Below are positions 9,066 to 18,555 of a DNA stretch of 64,000 nucleotides, piece after piece. The first letter of the stretch is position 1. Every line of letters begins with the position of its first letter. The position numbers and the translations under genes are program-made. Below the pieces are notes generated by a model that ran no database searches, was not told the DNA's origin, and saw only the letters and a list, made by a program, of their open reading frames with translations. This DNA is from Saprospiraceae bacterium (lineage in GTDB: Bacteria > Bacteroidota > Bacteroidia > Chitinophagales > Saprospiraceae): NCBI GenBank assembly GCA_016717105.1, contig JADKGF010000004.1, positions 62,001 to 126,000 on the forward strand. Reading direction: 5' to 3'.

Positions 9066-9623
9066 ATGAGAGACAAGAAAAATATATTTGCAATTGTTGG
9101 AAGTGCAAGTTCAAATTCTGCAAATCAAAAATTGGTTGAGAAAATCGCTGATTTATCAAGTAAAAATTTCAACTTGACTATTTATAATAGATTAAAATTT
9201 TTACCACATTTTGACCCTGATCTTTCAATAGGAAATGTACCAAAAGAGATAGTTGAATTTAGGCAAAATATTGAATCAGCTGATGGAATAATTATTTGTA
9301 CCCCTGAATATGTGTTTAGTATGCCTAGTGGTCTGAAAAACGCCTTAGAATGGTGTATTGCAACAACAATATTTTCAAACAAACCATGCGGACTGATAAC
9401 CGCTTCTGCAAGCGGAGAAAAAGGACACGAAATGTTACAACTTATAATGAAAACTGTTATGGCAAATTATACTGACAAAACAAGTCTGCTAATTCAAGGT
9501 ATAAAAGGAAAATTTGACAGAGAAGGAAAATTAATTGACACTGAAGTTAAGAACAAATTAGAAAATTTTATCGATGCTTTTACGAAATTAATAAACGAAA
9601 ATGACACCAAGTCTCTAAGCTGA
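9066..9623 (+). CDS. NADPH-dependent FMN reductase family protein
   Basis: 185 residues with a flavodoxin-like fold. The phosphate-binding loop GSASSNSANQ lies at ~12-21, and the family's central motif PEYVFSMPSGLKNALEW lies at ~80-96, where flavin and the dimer partner bind. Length matches the family. These enzymes reduce FMN or quinones/azo compounds with NAD(P)H in the cytoplasm; the substrate here is unknown. The start at 9066 is preferred because a promoter occupies 8996-9027. The gene is bracketed by the two 49-bp repeats and is probably a separate transcription unit. Confidence 0.82.
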   Translation: MRDKKNIFAIVGSASSNSANQKLVEKIADLSSKNFNLTIYNRLKFLPHFDPDLSIGNVPKEIVEFRQNIESADGIIICTPEYVFSMPSGLKNALEWCIATTIFSNKPCGLITASASGEKGHEMLQLIMKTVMANYTDKTSLLIQGIKGKFDREGKLIDTEVKNKLENFIDAFTKLINENDTKSLS

Positions 9624-9770
9624 TAGGAATTTCAGGATATCCGCACTGATGGAAAGTGCATCACAAAAACCTTGTTTAATGAAACTCAACAAAGCCTATT
9701 TTCAAAATATTATTCCGGCTAAAGCAATGGTCTTATTTGTAAAAAAGAAATGGTTATTTGGAAATTCAAA

Positions 9771-9819
9771 AACTATTTGTCCACTTCAATTCGGTGTTGT
9801 ACATTTGTCATTCAAGGCA
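9771..9819 (+). repeat. 49-bp promoter-containing direct repeat, copy 2
   Basis: Near-identical copy of 8991-9039. Homology ends sharply on both sides, so only the promoter block is duplicated. Confidence 0.85.
9776..9807 (+). promoter_or_regulatory. Promoter in repeat copy 2
   Basis: TTTG 9776-9779, 20-base spacer, TACATTTG 9800-9807. It drives the SRPBCC gene at 9844 and probably the following acetyltransferase. Confidence 0.65.
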
Positions 9820-9843
9820 AAATACTAAACCTTGATATATATT

Positions 9844-10269
9844 ATGGCAACAAATATTTCAAGGCTTACCATCTATGCGTCCAAAGAGAAGGTTTGGCAT
9901 GCTTTAACCAATCCTGATAAGGTAAAGGCTTGGCAGTTTGGAAGTGATTTTATTACAGATTGGAAAGTCGGAAATGAAATTCGATTCAAATCTGAGTGGA
10001 ATGGACAAATTTTTGAACAATGGGGAACAGTAGTGGAATTTGATCCTTATGAAAAATTAAAATACACGCTTTTTGCGCCAAGACCAGACCTTGAAGACAA
10101 GCCAGAAAACTATTTCGAAATGGAATACAAACTCATTAATAACAAAAATGGAACAGAATTGACAATTACTCAAGAAGACAATCGCCCCGGTGCAAAACAA
10201 GAACCTGAACAAGGTGAAGAAAATCCTGTATTGAAAGTACTAAAAGACCTGATTGAAAAAGATGCATAA
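9844..10269 (+). CDS. SRPBCC / AHSA1-like protein
   Basis: About 141 residues from the ATG at 9844; an upstream TTG at 9832 is less likely. The START-like helix-grip layout is clear: an N-terminal strand with ASKEKVWHALTNPDKVKAW, a central IRFKSEW...GTVVEFDPYEKLKYT block and a C-terminal NGTELTITQEDN followed by the closing helix. The family binds hydrophobic ligands or assists Hsp90 in eukaryotes; bacterial members are mostly uncharacterised. It lies between promoter repeat 2 and a GNAT gene and is probably co-transcribed with the latter. Confidence 0.8.
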   Translation: MATNISRLTIYASKEKVWHALTNPDKVKAWQFGSDFITDWKVGNEIRFKSEWNGQIFEQWGTVVEFDPYEKLKYTLFAPRPDLEDKPENYFEMEYKLINNKNGTELTITQEDNRPGAKQEPEQGEENPVLKVLKDLIEKDA

Positions 10270-10335
10270 AATACTTGAAACCTACTTGCAATCTTGACAC
10301 AAGAACATCACAAACAACCATCAAAAAAGCACGAA

Positions 10336-10812
10336 ATGCAGATAAGACATATAAAAAAAGATGATAATGTTTTTTTGGCAAAGATGATAAGATCGGTTTT
10401 CGAAGAATACAATGCACCACAGGTAGGAACGGTATACTCAGACCCAACAACTGACAATTTATTTGAACTTTTTCAAACAGAAAAATCAATATTGTGGGTA
10501 GCTGAAATAGAACATGAAATCATTGGATGTTGTGGAATCTACCCTACTTCGGGACTTCCAAAAAATTGTGCTGAATTGGTTAAATTCTACATCACTACCA
10601 AATCAAGAAGTAAAGGAATCGGAAAATTATTAATGGAGAAAAGCATAGAATCTGCAAAAGAAATGGGATACTCGGCAATATATCTTGAAAGTTTGCCTGA
10701 TTTTTCAAAGGCAATAAGCATATATGAGAAGCAAGGATTTAGGCACCTTGACCTACCATTGGGCGCATCAGGTCATACTTCTTGCAATATCTGGATGGTG
10801 AAAGAGATATAA
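10336..10812 (+). CDS. GNAT family N-acetyltransferase
   Basis: From the ATG at 10336, 158 residues; the longer frame from 10294 adds a polar stretch foreign to the family. The acetyl-CoA-binding motif A is clear (KSRSKGIGKLLMEKS around residues 90-104), preceded by the strand AELVKFYI and followed by the AISIYEKQGFRHL motif B near the C-terminus. The acetyl acceptor is unknown. It follows the SRPBCC gene by 66 bases. Confidence 0.82.
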   Translation: MQIRHIKKDDNVFLAKMIRSVFEEYNAPQVGTVYSDPTTDNLFELFQTEKSILWVAEIEHEIIGCCGIYPTSGLPKNCAELVKFYITTKSRSKGIGKLLMEKSIESAKEMGYSAIYLESLPDFSKAISIYEKQGFRHLDLPLGASGHTSCNIWMVKEI

Positions 10813-11000
10813 ACGTATTCAACGCACAAATAGTAGAAAATACATATTGAGTAAAAGCCATCTTTGGCAACATAATATCCACAACAAGCTAAAAAACCAT
10901 AATCTAATTAAAAATACGCTCGTATAGATAAATATTGACACTAAAATGACCTGATATACAAAATAATTCCTTACTTTTATAACTACTAAACACTCACGCA

Positions 11001-11924
11001 ATGAAAACAAACTTCTTCTTTTCATATTGGTACATATTACCAACCTTTTATATGGGCAAGATTATAGACAATATTTTGATGGAGCAGATACAATTTGTAC
11101 CCAAAACGTCTGGCAATCTTCCTTATGTTTCTCGATCGATGATGATAGTACAAATATTTGGCAAATAGGCAAACCACAAAAAACAATCTTCGACTCGGCT
11201 GCTACCTACCCGAATGCTTTGATGACGGACTCTATACATTTTTATCCACCAAACAATATTTCAAGTTTCGAATTTAAAATCGTGCCATGGTCAAGTAGAG
11301 GCATAATGGCCATTGAGTGGAAGCAGAAATTAGATATGGACAAAGATTTTGATGGAGGAAAAATAGAATTTTCAGTAGATGCGGGCGATTCTTGGCAAAA
11401 TGCATTCAACAATCCACATGTTTATAATTTTTACGGTTTTTTACCATCTAATCAAGATACACTGGCCAATGGAGATTTTGTTTTTAGCGGTACGGATAGT
11501 TTATGGAGAGATATTTGGCTATGTTATGACATGTCTTGGCTTACTTGGAATGATAGTATTTTGGTACGATTTACATTTTCATCGGACTCTATTGACAATA
11601 GAAAAGAAGGCTGGCTTATAGACAATATGATGGTACGCACTACGCTTATACATACAGTAAGTGAGGTACAACCAGAAAAATATTTGAATGTCTATCCTAA
11701 CCCAACTTCAGATATCATTTATATTGAAACACAAAAAATCCAAGATTTTCACATCATTGAACAAATGGTTTTGGTGAATTCATCCGGACAGGTTATGGAC
11801 GAGTGGAATCACATACCGACAAAGTTTTTTATCAATGCAAAAATACAGCACCGGGCTTTATTACTTGAAGATCAAAACAAATATAAAATCTGAAACAGTG
11901 CCAATTATGATTAACCATAATTGA
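11001..11924 (+). pseudogene. T9SS-sorted secreted protein broken by two homopolymer frameshifts
   Basis: The main frame runs 11027-11893. An ATG at 11001 begins MKTN..., but one extra A in the run 11004-11007 would give a proper signal peptide that leads straight into LLYGQDYRQYF. At the other end the frame derails in the T run at 11825-11830. Removing one T continues as STGLYYLKIKTNI...VPIMINHN, ending at 11924, a standard T9SS type A tail after LNVYPNPTSD. The reconstructed ~307-residue protein has a beta-sandwich-like middle (SVDAGDSWQNA, GWLIDN) seen in adhesive domains. Probably intact in the organism, with errors in the sequence. Function unknown. Confidence 0.7.
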
Positions 11925-11934
11925 AAAGGTTGTC

Positions 11935-12993
11935 ATGCGACGGTGGCTTATTATCATTTCAATTTTATGTTTATTGACAGCTTTTGTGGTAGCTCATAAG
12001 CCATCGCCTTACGAATTTCCTAAACTGAATTATTTTCCTCAAATGCCGCAATCAAGCGAGAATCCTGTAACAATTGAAGGCGCAGATTTAGGAAGACATT
12101 TATTTTACGACCCAATTTTGAGTAAAAACAAAGACATCTCTTGTGCATCATGTCATAGGCAAGAAATGGCATTCTCTGATGCTCCAAATGCTTTTACGAA
12201 AGGTAATGAAGGCATGCTGACCAATAGAAATACAATGCCTTTATTTAATCTCGCGTGGTATGCTGCACTATTTTGGGATGGAAGAGCATCGTCCATCGAA
12301 GACCAGGTCTATCATCCTGTCAGAGATCGGAACGAAATGAATATAGCCTGGACAGAAGCCGAAAATCGCATCAAAGCACTTGAATTTTATCAGCATAAAT
12401 TCAGATTGGCATTTGGGATACAAGAAATAGATAGTGTCCTAATTTCCAAAGCTATTGGTCAATTTCTCAGAACATTGATATCAAATCAGTCAAAATATGA
12501 TCGTGTTTTGGCGGGAAATGATAATCTCAACAAAGATGAATATGCTGGATTTGTGCTGGTGAACGACATGACAAAAGGTGACTGCCTGCATTGTCATACT
12601 ACTGACGGAGATGCCTTAGGTACGACAGGAAAATTCAGCAATAATGGCTTGGACAATGTTAAAGATCCTAACTTGTACAATGACAAAGGGCTCGGTGGCT
12701 ACACTTCCAAGGAAAATGATAATGGTAAGTTTAAAATTCCTTCATTGAGGAATGTAGCCATAACTGCGCCTTACATGCATGATGGTCGATTTGCCACACT
12801 TGAAGAAGTCCTTGATTTTTATAGTGGAGGCGTACAAAAAAGTGTAAACATTGACTCCAAATTGGGTCTTGCCCATCAAGGCGGCGTAAGACTTACGCCA
12901 ATTGAAAAAAACCAAATTATTGCGTTTTTGAATACGCTGACTGACTCAATTTTCATTTCAAATCCCAAATACAGTAACCCATTTAAAAATTAA
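11935..12993 (+). CDS. Di-haem cytochrome c peroxidase / MauG family protein
   Basis: 352 residues, with an N-terminal signal anchor (to ~20) and two CXXCH haem-c sites: Cys70-Cys73-His74 (CASCH) and Cys217-Cys220-His221 (CLHCH). The family block APYMHDGRFATLEEVLDFY lies near 280 and supplies the distal side of the second haem. The length and motif order match bacterial cytochrome c peroxidases that reduce H2O2 in the periplasm, though MauG-like oxidases share the fold. It begins 10 bp after the preceding T9SS gene, so it may be co-transcribed with it. Confidence 0.87.
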   Translation: MRRWLIIISILCLLTAFVVAHKPSPYEFPKLNYFPQMPQSSENPVTIEGADLGRHLFYDPILSKNKDISCASCHRQEMAFSDAPNAFTKGNEGMLTNRNTMPLFNLAWYAALFWDGRASSIEDQVYHPVRDRNEMNIAWTEAENRIKALEFYQHKFRLAFGIQEIDSVLISKAIGQFLRTLISNQSKYDRVLAGNDNLNKDEYAGFVLVNDMTKGDCLHCHTTDGDALGTTGKFSNNGLDNVKDPNLYNDKGLGGYTSKENDNGKFKIPSLRNVAITAPYMHDGRFATLEEVLDFYSGGVQKSVNIDSKLGLAHQGGVRLTPIEKNQIIAFLNTLTDSIFISNPKYSNPFKN

Positions 12994-13322
12994 AAAGATT
13001 GTAATCAGGTGGAGTAAAATTGTCGATATGATATTACGTTCAATACTGACATACCAGAATTTACAATGCATCTTGATTTAAAAAGATTAAAATCAAAATA
13101 AATCATTCAAAATCAATGTCATGAATCATTGTCATAATGTTTGAAATATATAGAATTTAGCATTCGAAGCTGCCAACTTTTTTTCTTACCTTCATAGTTT
13201 AATATAAAATAGAATGCAACTTTGCTTACGTGTGTATTTTTTCGATAGCAATTATTGAATAAAATTCTTGATTGAATAAAATCGAACAAGTACAGACAGT
13301 TAATTAAGTATAACAAAACGAG
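12994..13322. other. Intergenic region, nothing recognised
   Basis: About 330 A/T-rich bases between the peroxidase and cbpA genes. There are short imperfect palindromes around ATCATTGTCAT (13115-13138), but no convincing promoter, terminator or ORF. Confidence 0.4.
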
Positions 13323-14243
13323 ATGGAATTTATTGATTATTACAAAGTTTTAGGATTGCCCAATACGGCTACCCAGGATGATATTAAAAAGGCGTATCGC
13401 AAATTGGCACGTAAATACCATCCTGATGTAAATCCCAATGCAGAAGAAGCCAAAAAGAGCTTTCAGCAGATAAATGAAGCCAACGAAGTACTTAGTGATC
13501 CAGAAAAACGTAAGAAATACGACCAATATGGCAAAGATTGGGAGCATGCTGAAGCTTATGAAGAAGCCAAAAAACAAAGGGCTCGTCAAGGCGACTTCGG
13601 TCAAAGTGATTTTGGTGGTGGTGGCAATTACCAACAGTATTCATCATCTGATTTTGGTGATGGTCAGGATTTTTCAGATTTCTTCAGTTCCATGTTCGGT
13701 GGTAGCAGAAACTCGAGTAGCCGTGCCACTCAATTTAGGGGTCAGGATTTTAATGCTACACTACAATTAACGGATAAGGATGTGTACACTACCCAAAAGC
13801 AAGTTCTGACTCTTAATGATAAAAAAATACGCATTACAATTCCTGCAGGTGTTGAAAACGGACAGACTATAAAAATAAAAGGACATGGTGGCGAAGGTGT
13901 AAATGGCGGCCCCAAAGGTGATTTATATATAACGTTCCAGATCACACCAGATGCGCAATTTAAACGCATAGGAGCCGATTTATATGCTACGCAAAACATA
14001 GACTTGTTCACTGCTGTACTTGGTGGTGATGCAGTAATCAACACTTTTATGGACAAAGTAAAACTAAAGGTGACAGCTGGCACCCAAAATGGTACTAAAG
14101 TGCGGTTAAAAGGGAAAGGATTTCCCAAATATAAAATTGATGGAGAATTTGGCGACTTATACATCACCTATAATGTAGTTGTTCCTACTGATCTATCCGA
14201 AGAACAAAAGGACCTGTTTATAAAACTTTCTAAATTGAAATGA
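13323..14243 (+). CDS. cbpA: DnaJ-class co-chaperone of the CbpA type
   Basis: 306 residues. An N-terminal J domain (~5-67) carries the HPD triad at 33-35, which stimulates the ATPase of DnaK. A Gly/Phe/Ser-rich linker follows (~90-140), then two C-terminal peptide-binding domains (~140-300). There is no zinc-finger CXXCXGXG cluster, which separates it from DnaJ proper and places it with CbpA (curved DNA-binding protein). The next gene, 1 bp downstream, is a CbpM-like modulator, the classic partner. Cytoplasmic protein folding and stress response. Confidence 0.87.
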   Translation: MEFIDYYKVLGLPNTATQDDIKKAYRKLARKYHPDVNPNAEEAKKSFQQINEANEVLSDPEKRKKYDQYGKDWEHAEAYEEAKKQRARQGDFGQSDFGGGGNYQQYSSSDFGDGQDFSDFFSSMFGGSRNSSSRATQFRGQDFNATLQLTDKDVYTTQKQVLTLNDKKIRITIPAGVENGQTIKIKGHGGEGVNGGPKGDLYITFQITPDAQFKRIGADLYATQNIDLFTAVLGGDAVINTFMDKVKLKVTAGTQNGTKVRLKGKGFPKYKIDGEFGDLYITYNVVVPTDLSEEQKDLFIKLSKLK

Positions 14244-14244
14244 T

Positions 14245-14535
14245 ATGAGAAATAGTGAATTGATAAGTATCAAAAAGATAATCATTCATCACAATTTAGA
14301 TGAAACATTTATCGAAAATCTGGAATCATACCAACTCATCTCATTTGTTGAAGATGATACTGATAAATACCTGCCGGAAGAGCAGTTGCCAGTCTTAGAA
14401 CAAATCATCAGGTTGCATTTCGATTTGAAAATAAATTTGGAAGGTATAGATGTCATCACACATATGATCCAAAGAATGGAAAATATGCAACAAACCATTC
14501 AACAATTAGAGAACAAATTGAAGTTGTATGAATAA
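14245..14535 (+). CDS. cbpM: Chaperone modulator CbpM-like protein
   Basis: A 96-residue all-helical protein with the CbpM pattern: an early helix with FIENLESYQLISFVED, then YLPEEQLPVLEQIIRLHFDLKINLEGIDVI, then a C-terminal coiled coil (MENMQQTIQQLENKLKL). CbpM binds the J domain of CbpA and blocks its action on DnaK. The one-base gap from cbpA strongly supports this call. Confidence 0.82.
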   Translation: MRNSELISIKKIIIHHNLDETFIENLESYQLISFVEDDTDKYLPEEQLPVLEQIIRLHFDLKINLEGIDVITHMIQRMENMQQTIQQLENKLKLYE

Positions 14536-14894
14536 AATGACACCGTATCTAGAAAATATGTGGTCTAGCCAATTCGTTTTATTAATTTCAGATTAGATGT
14601 CTAGATTGGATTTTCATATATTTAATCTAAACCTTAACACAATGAAAAAATGGATAACGGAATAATAAGTGAAGAATTCACAGCATTACGGGCTAAATTC
14701 AACACTTTAACAACCGATACAAATTTGGATGTTCATTTATGCTCGACAACTGCATAGAAATTTATTAGTCATTTAAAATTTCTACAACCACTTTTTCCTC
14801 TTCTCCCAAATCTTTTTCCATTTTCATTATGGTAAAGTCATTTTTCTGTGTACTTTTGCATCTTATTTATAAATAGTCTAAATTAAAATAAATA
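14536..14894. other. Intergenic region with a weak 35-codon ORF and a -7 element
   Basis: A 35-codon frame from the ATG at 14650 to the stop at 14757 has no recognisable family and no clear ribosome site, so I do not call it a gene. TACTTTTG at 14851-14858 matches a Bacteroidota -7 element for the TonB receptor gene, but a good upstream TTG is lacking. Confidence 0.35.
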
Positions 14895-17132
14895 ATGAAA
14901 GCAGTTTTAGTATTATCCTTTATATTCGTTGGTGTCTCAATATTTGCCCAACAAGCAACTTTGGATACACTCAAAGTAAACAATCTCGATCAAGTAACAA
15001 TAGTAGGTGACAGAGCTAAATCCATTCCTGGCTCAGGTCAATATATCAGCATACGAAAACTTGAAAAACTCAACCAACCCAATGTAAACAATATACTGCG
15101 TGTCATCCCAGGTGTCAATATTAGAGATGAAGAAGGTTTTGGATTGAGACCCAATATCGGATTGAGAGGTACACCCGTAAATAGAAGTGCCAAAATCACG
15201 CTCATGGAAGACGGTATCCTCATCGCTCCGGCACCGTATGCGGATCCTTCTGCGTATTACTTCCCTACTTTCGCGCGTATGCAAGGTGTCGAAGTACTTA
15301 AAGGTAGTAGCCAAATAAAATATGGACCTTATACCATCGGTGGTGCTGTAAACTTACTTTCTACGGCTATACCTAGCGTTTTCAAAGGTTTTGCTCAGTT
15401 GTCGTATGGTAGTTTTGGTACCAATCAAGAGCGAATCTGGATAGGCGACGGTCGTAAAAATTTTGACTATGTTTTCGAAGTAAATCGTATAGCTAGTAAT
15501 GGATTCAAAGTATTGGACAATGGTGGAAATACTGGCTTTGATAGACGAGATGTGATGGGAAAATTGCGTTGGCATACCGATGAAAATGCACGTATATCAC
15601 AATCTGTCACCTTAAAATTACTAAATACAACGGAAGCAGGCAATGAAACATATTTAGGACTTACCTATGATGACTTTAAGGCAAATCCATTGAGAAGATA
15701 TTCGGGTACCCAAAATGATTTTCTAGATTTGAAACACAATCATATTTCACTAAATCATACAATCATACCAACCAAAAATGTGACCATAAATACCACTGCA
15801 TATTATTCTTATACCTTCAGAGATTGGGATCGTGCCAGCACCTTTGGCGGTAAAAGTATCAATAATATTTTGGCAGATCCCATTGCCAATCTCGACGGTT
15901 ATGAAATCATGACTGGAAAGAAAAATGGAGATGTAGAAAGTCAAGCAAGCAATAGAACTTACTTTTCAAAAGGAGTGCAAACCAATGCCCAATATCTATT
16001 TTCGACGAATAAAATCAATCACAGAATTCAGTTAGGATTGCGGTATCACCTAGACCAAGCTGATCGATATGCCACCAGTTCTTCTAGTTTCATGATTGAT
16101 GGAATTCTTGTCCAGACAGGCATTAGTTTCAAGGGAAACAAGGAAAATCAAATCAGAAATGCTAAAAGTTTTGCAACCTATCTAAGCTATGACTTGAGCT
16201 ACAAAGGGCTAAAACTAAGCCCTGGCGTACGGTATGAAAAAATAAACTTTGATTTCCAAAATTACGGTAATGCAGATAATGCAAGGATCGGCACTGCACT
16301 TAAATCTGCGAAAAACGACATAGCAATCCTATTGCCTGGCTTAGGATTTAATTATGAATTCAATCCAAACATGAGCACATTTGGCGGCGTCCATAAGGGA
16401 TTTTCGCCTCCGGGCATGCCTTCTGTGGCCAGCACGACAGGTCAAGCAAAAGCAGAAACATCAATCAATTATGAAGTTGGTTATCGCTATCACAGCAGTG
16501 GATTTAACGCGCAATTGGTCGGATTTATCAATAACTATGGAAATATTTTAGGTTCTGATAATGTGTCGGGTGGTGGTGCCGGTACAGGTGATATGTTTAA
16601 TGCCGGACATGCAAAAATACAAGGACTAGAAATAGGTCTGGAGTATGACTTACTTCACAAAAAGACCATTGCTACAGGCCTAAAATTACCAATTAGCATT
16701 GCCTATACTTATACTGATGCTACATTCCAAGAAACATTTGTAAATGGCGGTGGTGACTGGGGCAGCGGAACCATCTATAAGCAGGATGTTATTCCATTTA
16801 TTACACCGCACTTATTGACGACAAGCATAGGTATCGAAAACAAAAGATTTAATGCTACAATCATCGGGCGATATACGGGCCAAACAAGAACAAAACCTGG
16901 ACAAGGTGCAATCATCGTCCCCACAGAAAATGTAAAGTATAATGATGTGAATGACATTGCAGGATTTTTGATTATAGATGTTTCTGCAAATTATAAATTT
17001 ACTAAAAACTTTTCTCTATTTTCCACTATAATTAATGTTACAGACAGCAAATCTATTGTAGCTAATCTTCCGCAAGGTTATAGACCTAATATGCCTTTAA
17101 GTTTGAATTTTGGGTTGAAGGTGGATTTTTAG
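14895..17132 (+). CDS. TonB-dependent receptor, FecA-like (iron-dicitrate type)
   Basis: 745 residues with a signal peptide ending near FAQQ20. The plug domain (~30-150) includes ILRVIPGVNIRDEEG, the very FecA-like block ITLMEDGILIAPAPYADPSAYYFP, and VEVLKGSSQIKYGPYTIGGAVNL. A 22-stranded barrel follows, ending LSLNFGLKVDF with a terminal aromatic. Unlike SusC-type receptors it lacks a carboxypeptidase-like N-terminal extension and has no SusD partner. No FecI/FecR pair is nearby. The expected role is uptake of a ferric chelate across the outer membrane; the specific ligand is an inference from the plug sequence. Confidence 0.87.
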   Translation: MKAVLVLSFIFVGVSIFAQQATLDTLKVNNLDQVTIVGDRAKSIPGSGQYISIRKLEKLNQPNVNNILRVIPGVNIRDEEGFGLRPNIGLRGTPVNRSAKITLMEDGILIAPAPYADPSAYYFPTFARMQGVEVLKGSSQIKYGPYTIGGAVNLLSTAIPSVFKGFAQLSYGSFGTNQERIWIGDGRKNFDYVFEVNRIASNGFKVLDNGGNTGFDRRDVMGKLRWHTDENARISQSVTLKLLNTTEAGNETYLGLTYDDFKANPLRRYSGTQNDFLDLKHNHISLNHTIIPTKNVTINTTAYYSYTFRDWDRASTFGGKSINNILADPIANLDGYEIMTGKKNGDVESQASNRTYFSKGVQTNAQYLFSTNKINHRIQLGLRYHLDQADRYATSSSSFMIDGILVQTGISFKGNKENQIRNAKSFATYLSYDLSYKGLKLSPGVRYEKINFDFQNYGNADNARIGTALKSAKNDIAILLPGLGFNYEFNPNMSTFGGVHKGFSPPGMPSVASTTGQAKAETSINYEVGYRYHSSGFNAQLVGFINNYGNILGSDNVSGGGAGTGDMFNAGHAKIQGLEIGLEYDLLHKKTIATGLKLPISIAYTYTDATFQETFVNGGGDWGSGTIYKQDVIPFITPHLLTTSIGIENKRFNATIIGRYTGQTRTKPGQGAIIVPTENVKYNDVNDIAGFLIIDVSANYKFTKNFSLFSTIINVTDSKSIVANLPQGYRPNMPLSLNFGLKVDF

Positions 17133-17231
17133 GATTATAAGTAGGCGGCATGTTATTTATTGGCATATTCATCTACTTAATTTTACCATTTCTAAGACTT
17201 TTATTTCAGTAAGATAATATGTTGTTTATAA

Positions 17232-17263
17232 TTTTGCTATCTAAATCTATTGCAGTAAATTTG
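17232..17263 (+). promoter_or_regulatory. Strong Bacteroidota-type promoter of the ATPase/TOPRIM module
   Basis: TTTTG at 17232-17236, exactly 19 bases, then TAAATTTG at 17256-17263. It lies 118 bases before the ATPase ATG at 17381, leaving an A/T-rich leader of about 110 bases. Confidence 0.65.
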
Positions 17264-17380
17264 TAGTTTACATAACCAATCTGACTCAGATTTAGAAATT
17301 GTTTATCAAAAGTTAATGAATTAAAATAAAATATACCTAATAGTATTTATTAACATCTCTTATTACTTTAATTAAATTCC

Positions 17381-18555
17381 ATGTTATTAAAAAATATAAA
17401 ATTTTGCCGTTTTAAAGGACAAAAATACGAATGGTCAATAGAAGGAAAACCTTTAAAAAAAATTGATGGACAACCTGTAACATTTCAAGAAATCAACCTT
17501 ATTGTTGGGAAGAATGCGACAGGTAAAAGTAAAACGATTAATACCATACGACAACTATCCGATTTATTGTCTGGGGATATTAAGTTGTCTCAATTGGTAT
17601 ATGGCACATCATTTTATGATTTATTGTTTGACTCCAATGGAAACGAAATTGCTTACTACTTGGAATTTGAAGAAGGAAAAGTGAAAAAAGAAATTCTTAA
17701 AATTAATGGGATTGAGAAACTTAAACGAGATAGTAAAGTAGGAGCTATGTATTATGAAAAGGCTCAAAAAAACTTAGAATTTGAAATGGAAGATGATAAA
17801 CTTGCTGTTGCAAGAGTCGACAAGATCCAGCAGCCATATTTCGAATCGTTACAAAATTGGGGCAAGGCACTCAGTCATTATCGTTTTGGTGGACAACTTG
17901 GTAAGAACTCTTTTCTTCGTGATATAAACGCAATTAAAGAAGATAAAGAAATTGATTTAAAAGATAGTGATAAGGTTTCAGAAATTTTTTTCAGAGCAAA
18001 AAATACATTTGGGGAAAAATTCATAAATTCCATCATTTCTGATATGAAAAGAATTTCTTATAATATATGTAAAATAGAAGTGGATACTTTAAAGTTTTTT
18101 CCTGTTCCAGCCTTTGGCCTTAATGTTCAAGAAGTTGATATCGAAGATGTAACAGACCAAAAGAAATGTCACAAGGTATGTTTAGGGCTTTGTCCCTTCT
18201 TGTTCAGTTAAACTTTTCTTTATTAAGTAAAACTCCAAGTTGTATATTAATAGACGATATTGGGGAAGGTTTAGATTATGAAAGGTCAAAAAGCCTTATT
18301 GATTTGATTATTGAAAAAGTTAAAGGCTCACCTGTACAAGTCATTATGACAACTAATGATAGGTTTATAATGAATAATATACCGTTGGAATATTGGTCAG
18401 TTATACACCGTGTTCCAAAAAAATCTTTGTTTTATAATTATCAAAACTCAAAAGTAGTCTTTGATGATTTTAAGTTCACAGGGTTAAGCAATTTTGATTT
18501 CTTATCTACAGAGTTTTATTTTGAAGGATTTGAAATTGCAAGAGAACAACAATGA
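17381..18555 (+). CDS. AAA family ATPase (AAA_15/AAA_21-like), frameshifted; putative defence component
   Basis: The first frame (17381-18211) carries the Walker A loop IVGKNATGKSKT (Gly43-Ser50) and the ABC-type helical insert. It then drifts out of frame at the A run 18161-18164. The second frame (from 18166) resumes exactly at the signature MSQGMFRAL and Walker B SCILIDDIGEGLD, followed by a TTNDRF H-loop-like block, and ends at 18555. One added A gives a ~392-residue OLD/RecF-like ATPase. Its stop overlaps the ATG of the next gene by 4 bases, so the two proteins are translationally coupled. Such ATPases paired with TOPRIM-like proteins are typical of phage-defence modules. Confidence 0.78.

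Noticed and set aside
8991..9819. Integron-like gene cassettes with attC sites
   Set aside because: The repeated 49-bp block has no imperfect palindrome or core-site pair. It sits upstream of genes and reads as a promoter; no integrase is in the window.
14650..14757. 35-codon ORF between cbpM and the TonB receptor
   Set aside because: Too short, no family, no good ribosome site; not supported as a gene.
17381..18555. Programmed frameshifting in the AAA ATPase gene
   Set aside because: The slip site is a plain A run like many other breaks in this window, with no stimulatory structure evident; sequencing error is simpler.
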